This document shows, in pieces, positions 5,578 through 14,955 of a stretch of DNA of 21,770 nt. Source of the stretch: Acidobacteriota bacterium (lineage in GTDB: Bacteria > Acidobacteriota > Terriglobia > Terriglobales > Acidobacteriaceae); NCBI GenBank assembly GCA_021809235.1, contig JAKBAG010000011.1, forward strand, positions 1-21,770, written 5' to 3'. Every line of letters starts with the position of its first letter. Position 1 is the first letter of the stretch. The notes beneath the pieces were generated by a model. That model had not been told where the DNA came from, did not search any database, and was given only the letters and a program-made list of their open reading frames with translations. A program made the position numbers and the translations under genes.

Positions 5578-8500
5578 ATGCCAAAGTATGCGCGTCAATC
5601 CCGGATTGTTCTCTGTAGCGCCATCGCCTTTGCCGCGCTTGGAGCTGTGGAGTATCTGGGTGTTGGGCACATTTCCCCGGGAATATGGATTGCAGCCTTC
5701 GCCGCTGCGGCACTGCCGCTCCTGCTGCTGTTCGTCTGGGAGTACCGTAGCCAGCTCCGACGCAAAGTGGCGAACGGCGATACACCAGACCCTGAGTGGA
5801 TGCTGGATTCCGCTCATCCCATGATCTTTGCCACAACTCTGGACGGGATATTCACCTACGCAAATCCATCCGCTGAGCATGCCTTCGCCATGCGCGCGGC
5901 AGATATGATTGGCAAGCGCCGGATTCAGGAGTTCTTTGCCGTTGGCGAATTGGAACGCGTCCAGCGTTCGCTGGCCCGGATACAGCCGGAACTTGCCCAG
6001 ACGCTTGGACCCTTGGAGCCATTTGCCTTTTGCGTGCAGTCACTGATGTCGTTGCCTCCCAGCCTGGTGCGTCCTGTGCACTTCCAGTTGCAGCCGGCAC
6101 GTGGGTTGCAGATTCCAGCTTCACTCAATCTTTCGGTGCTACGAGATGCCATGGGGCAACCGAGAGGACTTCTGGCAGTTACGCTCGATCTTACTTATCG
6201 CACGGAAAAGCAGTTTGCACTGCGTGAATCCAGTGAGCGGTATCGTGATCTGTTCGAGCATGCCATTGATCCTATTGCCATTCTCAGCGCTGATGCCAGG
6301 TTTCTGTACTCCAACCCATCCTGGAGCACCTGTTTCGGCCTGGATCAGACGGCCTTTCAGCGTGTCGAGCAACTGGAGGAGATGTTTGATCCAGCCGTGA
6401 GACCACAGGTCAAGGAGCTGTTCCAGAAGGCTTTGAACGGCGAAGATGTGGATGGATTTGCACTGCAAACCTATAGCTGGGATGGTCGTCCGCTGGAGCT
6501 GGAGATTTCCCTCAGTTCTCGCAGGCAGGCGGCGACAGTAAGTTCGATCCGGTGTATCGTGCGCGATGTAACCCAGCAGAAGCGCAGGGAGAGAAGACTG
6601 GCCCTGCAGTTGTCCACGACCCAGATTGTGAGTCAGAGTGCCTCCTCGCAGTCGGCCTCGGTACGCATCCTCGAAGCGCTGTGCCTTTCCCTTGGTTGGG
6701 ATGCTGGGTTCCTATGGCAATCAACCCAGACGGGAGACGAGCTGTTTTTCCACGTGGGATGGGCTGCGCCGGATCCACAAATGGATGCATTTCTGCAGCA
6801 GACCATGATGCATGGAGCGACGGAGAACACGCAGTTGGCACAGGAAGTCATGCGTCGCAACCAGCGCATATGGGTGGAGGATTTTTCGGCTTCCAACTCG
6901 GTTTGGAGTCATCATCCGGGGCTGAGATTCGGTCTCAGCAGTGGCTGGGCCATACCGGTACGAGCAGGAACCCGGCAGATTGCAGTTCTGGAGTTTTTCA
7001 GTCGGAAGCGCATGCGCGAAGATCTGGAAACAGTAGCCACTGTCGAAACGGTATTGACGCCACTGGGCCAGATGTTGGCGCGCTCCCGCGAGCAGGAACG
7101 AGCTGATGAACTGCATCATACGCAGAAAATTCTGCTCGACACAATTGCCGACGGGATATGCGCCATGGATCAGCACGGCGCCATCACCATGTTGAATCCA
7201 GCAGCAGCACGACTGTTACGTGTGGAGACCTCCGATGCCATGGGCCTGGATATGCATGAACTTCTGCACGGTTCGCGTCCTGGGGGAGTGGAGGAATGCG
7301 GAGACGATTGCCTCCTGAAAGCTGGCATGGAGCAGCATCAGGCTGTCGGCGGGGAAATCGTCGTCTGGCGGAAGGATCGAAGCTCATTCCCTGCCGAGTT
7401 TTCCCTCACGCCAATTCTGGAAAACGGCCGCTACTCTGGAACTGTAATCAGCTTTCGTGACGTTACACAGCGCTTTGCCCTCGACAAACTTAAAGATGAG
7501 TTTGTTTCCACCGTCAGTCACGAGCTGCGTACTCCGCTCACCTCGATTCGCGGCGCTCTTGGGCTGCTATCCTCAGGCATTCTTGGCGATGTGAATGACA
7601 AGGCAGCCAATCTACTGCGAATCGCCCTGTCGAACTCCGACCGTCTGGTACGCCTGATTAATGACATTCTGGATCTGGAGCGGATTCAAAGCGGACGCGA
7701 GCCGTTGAGCTTCCGGCCGGTGGCCCTGCAGGATATCGTGCAGCAGGCGATGGATGGCATGCAGCCTGTAGCCGATGCGGCAGGTGTGCAGCTGATCCAC
7801 GATGCCAATGCCGTGCAGCTGCAGGCGGATCCGGACAGGCTACTTCAAGTGCTGACCAACCTGCTGTCCAATGCGATTAAATTCTCACCCAAGGATGCCA
7901 CCATATCCGTGACGCTGCGGACTGGCTCCAGTGCGGTCATCCTTTCCGTCATCGATCAGGGCCGTGGCATCCCCGCAGACAAGCTGGACAAGATTTTCGA
8001 CCGCTTCCAGCAAGTGGATGCCTCCGACTCCAGGCAGAAAGGTGGCAGCGGACTTGGACTGGCAATTTGCAAGACCATCGTGGAGCAGCACGGAGGCAAA
8101 ATCTGGGCAGAACGGAATGCGGTTCGCGGCTCCACTTTTCGGGTGCTTCTTCCCTTCAATCCCACGCTGGAAACTGCTTCCGTCAAAGCCCCTGACGAGC
8201 CCATGGCCCAGGGGACATTGTTGATTGCCGATGCCAATGATCGTTCGCGCGCAAGCGTGGCAGCCATGTTGCGACGGCATGGATACCAGGTGATCGAAGC
8301 CGCCACTCCAAAGGCCACACTCGATGCGCTCTGGGTTGGACCGGATCGGCTGGTGCCGCGGGATCTGGAGGCGATACTTCTGGATGCCTCGCTGGACAAG
8401 TTTTATGGCTGGGAGATACTGCCTCAGTTGCGTCAACAGCCAGCCGCGCAGCAGGTCCCCATCGTGCTGCTCAGCATGGGGATTCCCGAAGCGCTTTCAT

Positions 8501-9057
8501 CTCTGCCCACAGGTGCCGATGGCTGGATTCAGAAGACCGAAAGGGAAGATCAACTTCTGCATGATCTTGCCGGTGTACTTTCTGTTCCGGGTGAGCCGGG
8601 ACGAATTCTGGTTGTGGAGGATGATGTCGATCTGGCTCGCATCATCGCCGATGTATTTGTGCGAAGCGGCATGCAGGTTGAGCAGGCGCATACCCGCCAG
8701 GATGCCATGCATGCGTGCCTGTCCTTCCGGCCGCAGTTGATCGTGCTGGATCTTTCCCTGCCCGATGGGGATGGATTCAATGTGGTGGACTGGCTGCGAC
8801 AGAACGAGGAGTATGCACACCTGCCGCTCGTCGTCTACTCGGCGCGGGAGATTCCGCACGATGAGCGTTCCCTGTTGCAACTTGGGCCAACACAGTTCCT
8901 TACCAAGGCAAGAGTGCAACCGCAGCAGCTGGAATCGCTAGTGATGACCATGCTGCGGCGTTCCCGGCAAAGGAGAGACTCCGCCAAAGTGGATCCACAA
9001 TCGCATGGGGATATTGCTGCCGCCGATCCGCAGTTCGGCGCTGTTGCCAGCAAATGA
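5578..9057 (+). CDS. Membrane-anchored hybrid histidine kinase (PAS-PAS-GAF-PAS-HisKA-HATPase-REC-REC)
   Basis: A 1159-residue sensor kinase. Two hydrophobic segments (about 9-26 and 33-53) anchor the N-terminus. Two PAS-like domains (about 73-210 and 215-335), a GAF-like domain (about 345-505) and a third PAS domain (about 515-635, with a CGDDC pair) follow. HisKA has the phosphoacceptor H648 in SHELRTP. The ATPase domain has N765 (LLSNAIKF), D793 (DQGRGIP) and the GGSGLGLAI box from G822. Two receivers complete it: REC1 with D885/D888 and phosphoacceptor D936, and REC2 with D1058 and K1110. All catalytic residues look intact, so it should autophosphorylate and pass phosphate to the downstream HPt and receiver proteins. 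GAGGG lies 10 bases before the ATG. The stimulus is not evident. First gene of a three-gene operon. Confidence 0.93.
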   Translation: MPKYARQSRIVLCSAIAFAALGAVEYLGVGHISPGIWIAAFAAAALPLLLLFVWEYRSQLRRKVANGDTPDPEWMLDSAHPMIFATTLDGIFTYANPSAEHAFAMRAADMIGKRRIQEFFAVGELERVQRSLARIQPELAQTLGPLEPFAFCVQSLMSLPPSLVRPVHFQLQPARGLQIPASLNLSVLRDAMGQPRGLLAVTLDLTYRTEKQFALRESSERYRDLFEHAIDPIAILSADARFLYSNPSWSTCFGLDQTAFQRVEQLEEMFDPAVRPQVKELFQKALNGEDVDGFALQTYSWDGRPLELEISLSSRRQAATVSSIRCIVRDVTQQKRRERRLALQLSTTQIVSQSASSQSASVRILEALCLSLGWDAGFLWQSTQTGDELFFHVGWAAPDPQMDAFLQQTMMHGATENTQLAQEVMRRNQRIWVEDFSASNSVWSHHPGLRFGLSSGWAIPVRAGTRQIAVLEFFSRKRMREDLETVATVETVLTPLGQMLARSREQERADELHHTQKILLDTIADGICAMDQHGAITMLNPAAARLLRVETSDAMGLDMHELLHGSRPGGVEECGDDCLLKAGMEQHQAVGGEIVVWRKDRSSFPAEFSLTPILENGRYSGTVISFRDVTQRFALDKLKDEFVSTVSHELRTPLTSIRGALGLLSSGILGDVNDKAANLLRIALSNSDRLVRLINDILDLERIQSGREPLSFRPVALQDIVQQAMDGMQPVADAAGVQLIHDANAVQLQADPDRLLQVLTNLLSNAIKFSPKDATISVTLRTGSSAVILSVIDQGRGIPADKLDKIFDRFQQVDASDSRQKGGSGLGLAICKTIVEQHGGKIWAERNAVRGSTFRVLLPFNPTLETASVKAPDEPMAQGTLLIADANDRSRASVAAMLRRHGYQVIEAATPKATLDALWVGPDRLVPRDLEAILLDASLDKFYGWEILPQLRQQPAAQQVPIVLLSMGIPEALSSLPTGADGWIQKTEREDQLLHDLAGVLSVPGEPGRILVVEDDVDLARIIADVFVRSGMQVEQAHTRQDAMHACLSFRPQLIVLDLSLPDGDGFNVVDWLRQNEEYAHLPLVVYSAREIPHDERSLLQLGPTQFLTKARVQPQQLESLVMTMLRRSRQRRDSAKVDPQSHGDIAAADPQFGAVASK

Positions 9058-9090
9058 CCCATCCTTCCAAACACAGAAGAGGCATAGGGG

Positions 9091-9462
9091 ATGTCCAGAA
9101 AAATTCTGATTATTGATGACGAAGATGATATTCGCGAAGTTGCCGCGTTGAGCCTGGAAACTGTAGCCGGCTGGGAGGTGATCGTGGCGAACAACGGCGC
9201 AGCTGGTTTGGATCGTGCCAGGCAGGACAAGCCAGATGCAATTCTGCTGGATGTGATGATGCCGGGCATGGACGGCCCGACCACCTTCCGTGAGTTGCAG
9301 AAGTCGCCGTCAACAGCCTCAATTCCAGTTATCCTGCTCACGGCCAAGGTGCAAAGCGCCGATCAGCGGCGTTTTGCAGATCTGGGAGTGCGAGCCGTGC
9401 TGACCAAGCCCTTTGATCCGCTCACACTCGCCAACCAGATGGAGAAGATCCTGGGCTGGTAG
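9091..9462 (+). CDS. Stand-alone response regulator receiver (CheY-like)
   Basis: A 123-residue single-domain receiver. The acidic pocket D9/D10 (ILIIDDEDD), phosphoacceptor D54 (ILLDVMMPGMDG), T84 (ILLTAK) and K106 (LTKPF) are all present, so it should be phosphorylatable. There is no output domain, so it acts by protein interaction or as a phosphorelay intermediate. It begins 33 bases after the hybrid kinase and is followed 19 bases later by an HPt gene; the three form an evident phosphorelay operon. GAGG lies 8 bases upstream of the ATG. Confidence 0.92.
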   Translation: MSRKILIIDDEDDIREVAALSLETVAGWEVIVANNGAAGLDRARQDKPDAILLDVMMPGMDGPTTFRELQKSPSTASIPVILLTAKVQSADQRRFADLGVRAVLTKPFDPLTLANQMEKILGW

Positions 9463-9481
9463 TCATTTCACAGGAACGCCG

Positions 9482-9847
9482 ATGCAGAAGCAGGATTCCA
9501 GCCAGCCCGACAACCAGGGCACGCAGCGCACATTCACGGCTGCTCCCATGTCTGCTGCCTTGCAGCAGCTCTGGATACGGTTCCTGCCGGAGATGCGTCG
9601 GCGGGTCGCAATGATCGAGTCAGCCGTATGCTCACTGGGTACCAGCTCCCCGGAGCAACGCGAAGCTGCGCATCAGGCAGCACATAAGCTGGCCGGTTCG
9701 CTCGGAACCTTTGGTGCAATGCGTGGAACAGAGATAGCCCGCCGACTCGAAGAGTATTTTGCGCATGAGCCAGTCGCAGAGGAGGCATCGGAGATTTTGC
9801 TGCTTGCCGACGAGCTGCGAGGGATCGTCGGAGCCGAGGAGTCCTGA
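9482..9847 (+). CDS. HPt domain phosphotransfer protein
   Basis: A 121-residue, mostly helical protein. The motif AHKLAGSLGTFGA carries the expected phosphoacceptor histidine (H68), matching the HxxKGSS-type signature of histidine phosphotransfer domains, in an all-alpha context (AALQQLWIRFLPEM, EIARRLEEYF, SEILLLADELRGIV). HPt proteins shuttle phosphate between receivers of hybrid kinases and final response regulators. The frame is open to 9413 inside the receiver gene, but ATG at 9482 has AGGA 6 bases upstream and is preferred. Last gene of the phosphorelay operon; its stop is only 6 bases from the stop of the opposing tamB gene. Confidence 0.85.
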   Translation: MQKQDSSQPDNQGTQRTFTAAPMSAALQQLWIRFLPEMRRRVAMIESAVCSLGTSSPEQREAAHQAAHKLAGSLGTFGAMRGTEIARRLEEYFAHEPVAEEASEILLLADELRGIVGAEES

Positions 9848-9853
9848 CAGTCC

Positions 9854-12800
9854 CTAGCGATACCGGCGTCTCGTCTTGATCACGACGGAAAATATCCCAT
9901 TCTCGTCCTGAGTAATGAGCAGCGAGACATGGCGGTTGACGGCGTATTCCGCCTGGATCAGCTGCTGCGCGGTGGTATTCACGTTGCTGGCAAAGGTAAA
10001 AGTCAGATTAGGCCCCAGCTGCTCCACTACAGTTACACGGGCAGAGGAGTTACCGACGGATCCGATAAAGTTGGGATCCACACGTACAGCCCCGGAGCCA
10101 AAGAGTCGCTGCACTCGATTGGACACGGTCGCGTTCAAGGCTCCGCCCAGCAGCATGGCTGTCTCCGGATTGTCTCCAGCCTGCTGCTGTTGTTGCTGCA
10201 CATAGACGGACTGTTCCTCCGTGGTTTGTCCTTGCGTCAGTAGCGAGATCACATCCGTCTCCGGCAACGGCGGCTCAGAACGGTAGCTGATCTTCAGCCG
10301 TCCCGGCGTGCCATGCAGACCAAGAATGATGTCGTAATCCTCGACGCGCGCTGTGGCATCCAGATCAATATTGGGCTCAATGCGAACCGGATTGTTGAAG
10401 GTGATATCGCCGCGCTGCAGTTCATAGCGCGTTCCGCCAATGGATGCGCTGCCCTCAGTCAGAGAGATTTTGCCCAGAACCGAGGGAGATGCCAACGTTC
10501 CGCGCAGATGCAGATCAGCATCGCCTGCCAGCTTGGCATTGTAGGCATTCTGAAATGTAAGCATGGGAGATGTGGTCAGGTGCACATCCAGCCGCAGGTG
10601 ATTCGACGGCGCACTGGAGTTAACCACCGGCTGCACGCTGGTGGATGGCGAACTCAGGGATGCCAGATCCAGATCCGAGCCAATGGCAAACCGCGTGACC
10701 ACTACATTTCCGCTCAGCAGCAGATGGTTCTGTGGGCCCTGCAGGCGCAGCTTGGCATCGGCCAGCGAACTCACGCCCTGTGGGTACCGGATCCGAATCT
10801 CTTTGCCCGTTGCCGTCAGATCAGCATAGAGCGCGTTCTGGAAGCTGAGATATCCACCCATTTGCAGTGTTCCACCTCCGCTGGTTGCAGTCAGCGTCCG
10901 AACTTCCAGTCGATTCTGGCTGAACTCCAATCGACCTTCAATCTGGCTCAGCCCACTTGGGAAGTCGCGCAGCGCCAGCGCACCGCGGTGGAAAGTGACA
11001 TCACCGCCCAGGATGGGTTTGGACAGGGTGCCGTTCACACTAAGCTGAAACTGTGAACTGCCGGATGCGACCAGATCGCTGTCAAGGGACTCCATCAGGC
11101 GAAGATTTACTCCTCCTTGTGCGGCAATATCCAGTTGTTGATTTCCAACAATCTGCACATCCGCATGCAGGTGTACATCCGTATCTTCCCCGGTGATTTC
11201 CACCGGATCAAGATGAGCAATTCCGTTGGCTAAAACCAGGTGAACATCCCCATGACTGCTGAGCGGAACGCCTTCCAGTACAGCCGTAAGCTGATTCAGC
11301 CGGGCTTCTCCATGCATGGCCTTTGGCTGAGTGAGCGGACCGGCAATATATCCCTTACCTTCCCAATCGGATTGCCCTGTAATGCCAGTGATGTGCATCA
11401 TCTCCAATGCTGCACCCAGGTCGAAATGTGTCAGTGACAGGTTTGCTTCGGTTGGCAACTGCCCTTGTATTTGTGTCTTCCCCTGCAGCAGCAGATCGCC
11501 GGCACTCTGTTTGGAGCGTACCGAGTAAGCCGCCTGATGATCACGCATCTCTGCATCCAGATTCAGATCGGAAAACGGTTGATCGGCAAGCTGAATTTTG
11601 CTCAGCACGGCATGGGCATGGAGATGCGGGTTCTCGAGGGATCCATCCCCGATAGCATGGAATTGCAGCAATCCCTGCAAGCTCATCGTGCTTGAAGAGG
11701 CAGCAAGCAGTGGCGCAATGGATATCAAGGAGCCATCGGCACTGGCATGGAAGGTCTTGTTTGCAAAATGTATGCTTCCAGAAGCCGAGACATTGCCTTT
11801 TCCCTGCATCAGGTGCAGTCGCTGTATATCGACTGTCTGGTCATGGATCCCCAGAGACATATCCGCACTGCTGAGCTCCACTCCCTGAATCATGGGATGG
11901 GCAAACCGGAGATTGGCATTGCCTGCCAGCGCATTTGCCCTGCCTTTGAGGTCAATGTGGCCGCTCAGTTCACCATCCAGCGGAGCACGAATATTTGCCA
12001 GCGGAAGCAGATCTCGAATCGGATATTGCTGTACATCGGCCACCACGCGCAGCATCGCATGGGTATCAAATTCATCGGCAGTGTCTGCAAGATTGTAGTT
12101 CGGATCCGAGCTGTCAATCTCGCCGGAGAGCTTCAGCGTCGCATTGCCTCGACGCAGCTGCGCACTGCGCACCAGGATGCTGGCAGGCGAATAGCGTCCA
12201 TCGGCATCCACGGAATCCCAATCCACAAACTTTGGGGGCGTATCCACGCCAGGTTGGGGAATTTCAATCCCCAGGTGGTTCGCAGTTACATGTCCATCCA
12301 CGACCGGTGTGAGCCACGAACTGGTGAATGTTCCGCGAAACGTTCCACTGCCGTGCAACGCGGGCTGATCGAAGACCGCTGGCAGAGCTGCTGCACCCAC
12401 ACGATTGCCGGACTTCAGTTCCAGTGCACGCAGTGTTGCGTCAAACTCCGTAAGATCGCTGGTGGTCATTTCCAGCTGCATCTTTGAGGGTTTATTGATG
12501 GGAAAGACGCCCAGCGTCCCAGAGCCGGCTACGGTGCTGTGTGGAAGGTGAATCAGCATCTGTGTGATAGCGATATCACCGCTACTGGCGTGGAATGTGC
12601 CATCGACTGAGCCATGCACGGCCGCCAGTCCGGACCGTTGCAATCCGGTGGGGGTCAGTTGCAGGTGCCCCTCGATCGCAAGATCATAGGCCAGTCCTGT
12701 CCACGTGGTCAGGGTTGAACCATTTACCTGGGCATCAAAGCCGAGGTGGCGAAACTGCGGTGAGGCCAAATCCAGCAGGACCGTATCCAAAGAAACATGA

Positions 12801-14101
12801 TGCAGATTGGCATGGATTCGAGCCGTAGATGTAGGAACTTTCTGATGTGCTGCCAGATAACGATGTTCCTCAGGACTACCAGGATGCGGAGTGGGGAAGA
12901 GCCAATTGTCGTAGGTGAAGTCTCCATCGACTTCACCCCCTTCCTTCAACACGGCTGCAATCTGCGTCACCGTCAGCAGGGCTGGAGTTGCGCGAAAATG
13001 CGCTGTCACTTGGTTCACGTGGGCATCGGCAATCGCATCCTTGTAGCGGACGTTGGTTCCCAGCACAGTTCCTTCCGCTACATATTCTGCTCCTTGGCCA
13101 TTCACCTGAAAATTCAGCGTGGCAACACCTTCCGGCAGGGCAGGAAAGCCCGTTGCAGGTAGTAAAACGCGAAGGTCCACCGCCCCGCTGGTGCTGAAGT
13201 TCCAGCGGGGATCGGCAAAATTCCTGATCGTGCCATGCACCATCAGTGTCTGCTTCATGGCGGCAAGGCGAAGCTCTTCCAGATCTAGACGATCGCGATA
13301 CAGCAGTGCTCGCACGGTCAGGGCAGATTGCATCGCAGGAACTTGGTCTGTGAGTGGACCCTGCCAGAAGGTAATCTGCTTCAGATCCACAACAATCCGA
13401 TAGATCCCATCGGCCTGCTTTGCCGGTGTGGTCAAGGAACTTTGCTGCGACGCTGCTACCGACGGCAGCCAGCCCAGATAAAGCGAAGCATTTTGTGCCC
13501 GGAAGTCCAAGGGGACCGTTCGATTCGCCAGTAGTAAAACTCCGTTTGCCACCTGCAGATTACCGATGCGCAAGTCAAACAGAGTATCGAGGAAAGGTTT
13601 GCCTGGCTTTGGAGTTCGCTTGGGATGCGGCTGATTGGTAGAGCCGTCAGCATAGATCTCATAGTGCCATCTCGGAGACTGAATGCGTGCCTCCTGCAAC
13701 ACGACATGCGTACTCACGCCGGACTGCAGCAGACCCACAATCCCGACATGGAGGAACAGATGATCCACATGAAACCACGGAGCTTCCCCCGTATGCTCCA
13801 GGCCATGGATAGTGACGTTATCCAGATCGATCGTCTGGCGTAGAAGATCCCAACGTAACTGCCCGATTTCCGTACGGCCACCTGTGGATTCATCCAACCG
13901 GTGTATCAGCCAGTGTCGAACCTGAGACTGAGTTTCGGTAGTATTCAGGACTCGATAGAGCGCAACCAAAGTGATAGCGGCAATGGCAGCGAAGAATCCG
14001 GCAACAAGCAGGACGTGGCGAAGCCAGCGGCTGCCTGCCTGAACGTGCTCCAGAATCTCCTCAAACTCATGTTGCCTTTCGTTCTCTGGCTCTTCGTTCA
14101 T
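9854..14101 (-). CDS. tamB: TamB-family translocation and assembly module protein (DUF490)
   Basis: A 1415-residue protein with one N-terminal membrane anchor (about 29-49) and a very long run of repeating beta-strands, the layout of TamB and other AsmA-like bridge proteins. The N-terminal part (about 50-300) looks AsmA-like, including ATLNFQVNG and VDLRVLLP elements. The C-terminal part (about 1000-1415) matches the TamB domain, with LRLQGPQNHLLLSGNV, GSASIGGTRYELQRGDITF, VISLLTQG and a terminal AEYAVNRHVSLLIT segment. Such proteins span the periplasm, work with an Omp85 partner and are thought to transport phospholipids or help insert outer-membrane proteins. An oddity is a run of six glutamines near residue 1301. 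The ATG overlaps the stop of the upstream SurA-like gene by 4 bases, so it is co-translated in the operon. Confidence 0.92.
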   Translation of the reverse strand: MNEEPENERQHEFEEILEHVQAGSRWLRHVLLVAGFFAAIAAITLVALYRVLNTTETQSQVRHWLIHRLDESTGGRTEIGQLRWDLLRQTIDLDNVTIHGLEHTGEAPWFHVDHLFLHVGIVGLLQSGVSTHVVLQEARIQSPRWHYEIYADGSTNQPHPKRTPKPGKPFLDTLFDLRIGNLQVANGVLLLANRTVPLDFRAQNASLYLGWLPSVAASQQSSLTTPAKQADGIYRIVVDLKQITFWQGPLTDQVPAMQSALTVRALLYRDRLDLEELRLAAMKQTLMVHGTIRNFADPRWNFSTSGAVDLRVLLPATGFPALPEGVATLNFQVNGQGAEYVAEGTVLGTNVRYKDAIADAHVNQVTAHFRATPALLTVTQIAAVLKEGGEVDGDFTYDNWLFPTPHPGSPEEHRYLAAHQKVPTSTARIHANLHHVSLDTVLLDLASPQFRHLGFDAQVNGSTLTTWTGLAYDLAIEGHLQLTPTGLQRSGLAAVHGSVDGTFHASSGDIAITQMLIHLPHSTVAGSGTLGVFPINKPSKMQLEMTTSDLTEFDATLRALELKSGNRVGAAALPAVFDQPALHGSGTFRGTFTSSWLTPVVDGHVTANHLGIEIPQPGVDTPPKFVDWDSVDADGRYSPASILVRSAQLRRGNATLKLSGEIDSSDPNYNLADTADEFDTHAMLRVVADVQQYPIRDLLPLANIRAPLDGELSGHIDLKGRANALAGNANLRFAHPMIQGVELSSADMSLGIHDQTVDIQRLHLMQGKGNVSASGSIHFANKTFHASADGSLISIAPLLAASSSTMSLQGLLQFHAIGDGSLENPHLHAHAVLSKIQLADQPFSDLNLDAEMRDHQAAYSVRSKQSAGDLLLQGKTQIQGQLPTEANLSLTHFDLGAALEMMHITGITGQSDWEGKGYIAGPLTQPKAMHGEARLNQLTAVLEGVPLSSHGDVHLVLANGIAHLDPVEITGEDTDVHLHADVQIVGNQQLDIAAQGGVNLRLMESLDSDLVASGSSQFQLSVNGTLSKPILGGDVTFHRGALALRDFPSGLSQIEGRLEFSQNRLEVRTLTATSGGGTLQMGGYLSFQNALYADLTATGKEIRIRYPQGVSSLADAKLRLQGPQNHLLLSGNVVVTRFAIGSDLDLASLSSPSTSVQPVVNSSAPSNHLRLDVHLTTSPMLTFQNAYNAKLAGDADLHLRGTLASPSVLGKISLTEGSASIGGTRYELQRGDITFNNPVRIEPNIDLDATARVEDYDIILGLHGTPGRLKISYRSEPPLPETDVISLLTQGQTTEEQSVYVQQQQQQAGDNPETAMLLGGALNATVSNRVQRLFGSGAVRVDPNFIGSVGNSSARVTVVEQLGPNLTFTFASNVNTTAQQLIQAEYAVNRHVSLLITQDENGIFSVVIKTRRRYR

Positions 14102-14955
14102 GGTGCGGTATCTCCGCGCTTCTGCGGGGGCGTCTGTGTTTCTGCTTTGGATCGGGCGTCTATCTGCTCCACGGCATCACGGAGCGATGCATCCACAATT
14201 TCGATCTTGCCTTGGTCTCTTAGGGACTGCACCCAATCATCCATCATCGCATTCACTCGCTGCTGCAGCAGAATCTCTTCAATCCGCGCGGAGACGGATG
14301 GAAGTGTGGGGGCTTCCGCCTGGTTGCGATACAGCGGGACCAGGATTTTGTTGTAGTAGTCGGCAATCTCCTCCGGACGCACACTGATGCCGCTGCGAAA
14401 CCGCTGTCCGATAAACCCAAGCACCGCGTAGCGATCCTTCCAATACGCCGCAACCTGATCTGGCGTTAGGTCCAGCCCTGCCAGAAAACTTTTCCAACCA
14501 GCATCCGTCATGCAATCCGTAATCTTGCAGCCGGGCAGATCCTGCCGCAATCCCACCAGGCTTTTCTGCACTTCCTGTGGATCAGGATTAAGCTGGGAGG
14601 GATCTTCGATGCGAATCTGTTGCTCAATCAGCAGTCGCGTGATCAATCTCTCCAGTGCGCCTGCCGCTGAGTTGTCTTCCGTACTGCTTCCCGGCAGCAG
14701 GTGCACCAGTCGCATCTCCTCATCCACATCGCTGGCCAGCAGTACCTGTTGATTGACCACCGCAACCACAGCATTCAAGCGATGCCATTGCCCTGTGTCT
14801 GCGCTGGGGTGTGCCGCAGCAGACTGCTGTGCCGACAGTGATGGCTCCATCGCAATGGCGCAAAACAGCAGAGCAGCCAGGCACGGTAATGCCTGCAGCC
14901 GCTGCTTGATCCAGGGCCTTCGATTGCTGCGGATATTCGGTCGCGGATCGATCAT
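14098..14955 (-). CDS. SurA-type periplasmic chaperone lacking a PPIase domain
   Basis: A 285-residue secreted protein. An extended n-region, a hydrophobic core (about 23-36) and a small-residue stretch ending in SLSA form the signal peptide. Residues about 57-120 match the SurA N-terminal domain: LNAVVAVVNQQVLLASDVDEEM, then ALERLITRLLIEQQI. The C-terminal helix AMMDDWVQSLRDQGKIEIV resembles the SurA chaperone-core ending. No parvulin rotamase domain lies between them, so it should be a chaperone without isomerase activity. It is the middle gene of the Omp85–SurA–TamB operon. Its ATG overlaps the Omp85 TAA by one base and its stop overlaps the tamB ATG, so all three are translationally coupled. 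It probably escorts outer-membrane proteins to the Omp85 partner. Confidence 0.85.
   Translation of the reverse strand: MIDPRPNIRSNRRPWIKQRLQALPCLAALLFCAIAMEPSLSAQQSAAAHPSADTGQWHRLNAVVAVVNQQVLLASDVDEEMRLVHLLPGSSTEDNSAAGALERLITRLLIEQQIRIEDPSQLNPDPQEVQKSLVGLRQDLPGCKITDCMTDAGWKSFLAGLDLTPDQVAAYWKDRYAVLGFIGQRFRSGISVRPEEIADYYNKILVPLYRNQAEAPTLPSVSARIEEILLQQRVNAMMDDWVQSLRDQGKIEIVDASLRDAVEQIDARSKAETQTPPQKRGDTAP

Noticed and set aside
10313..11056. 247-codon plus-strand frame antisense to tamB
   Set aside because: Shadow of the long TamB frame; no ribosome binding site or domain pattern.
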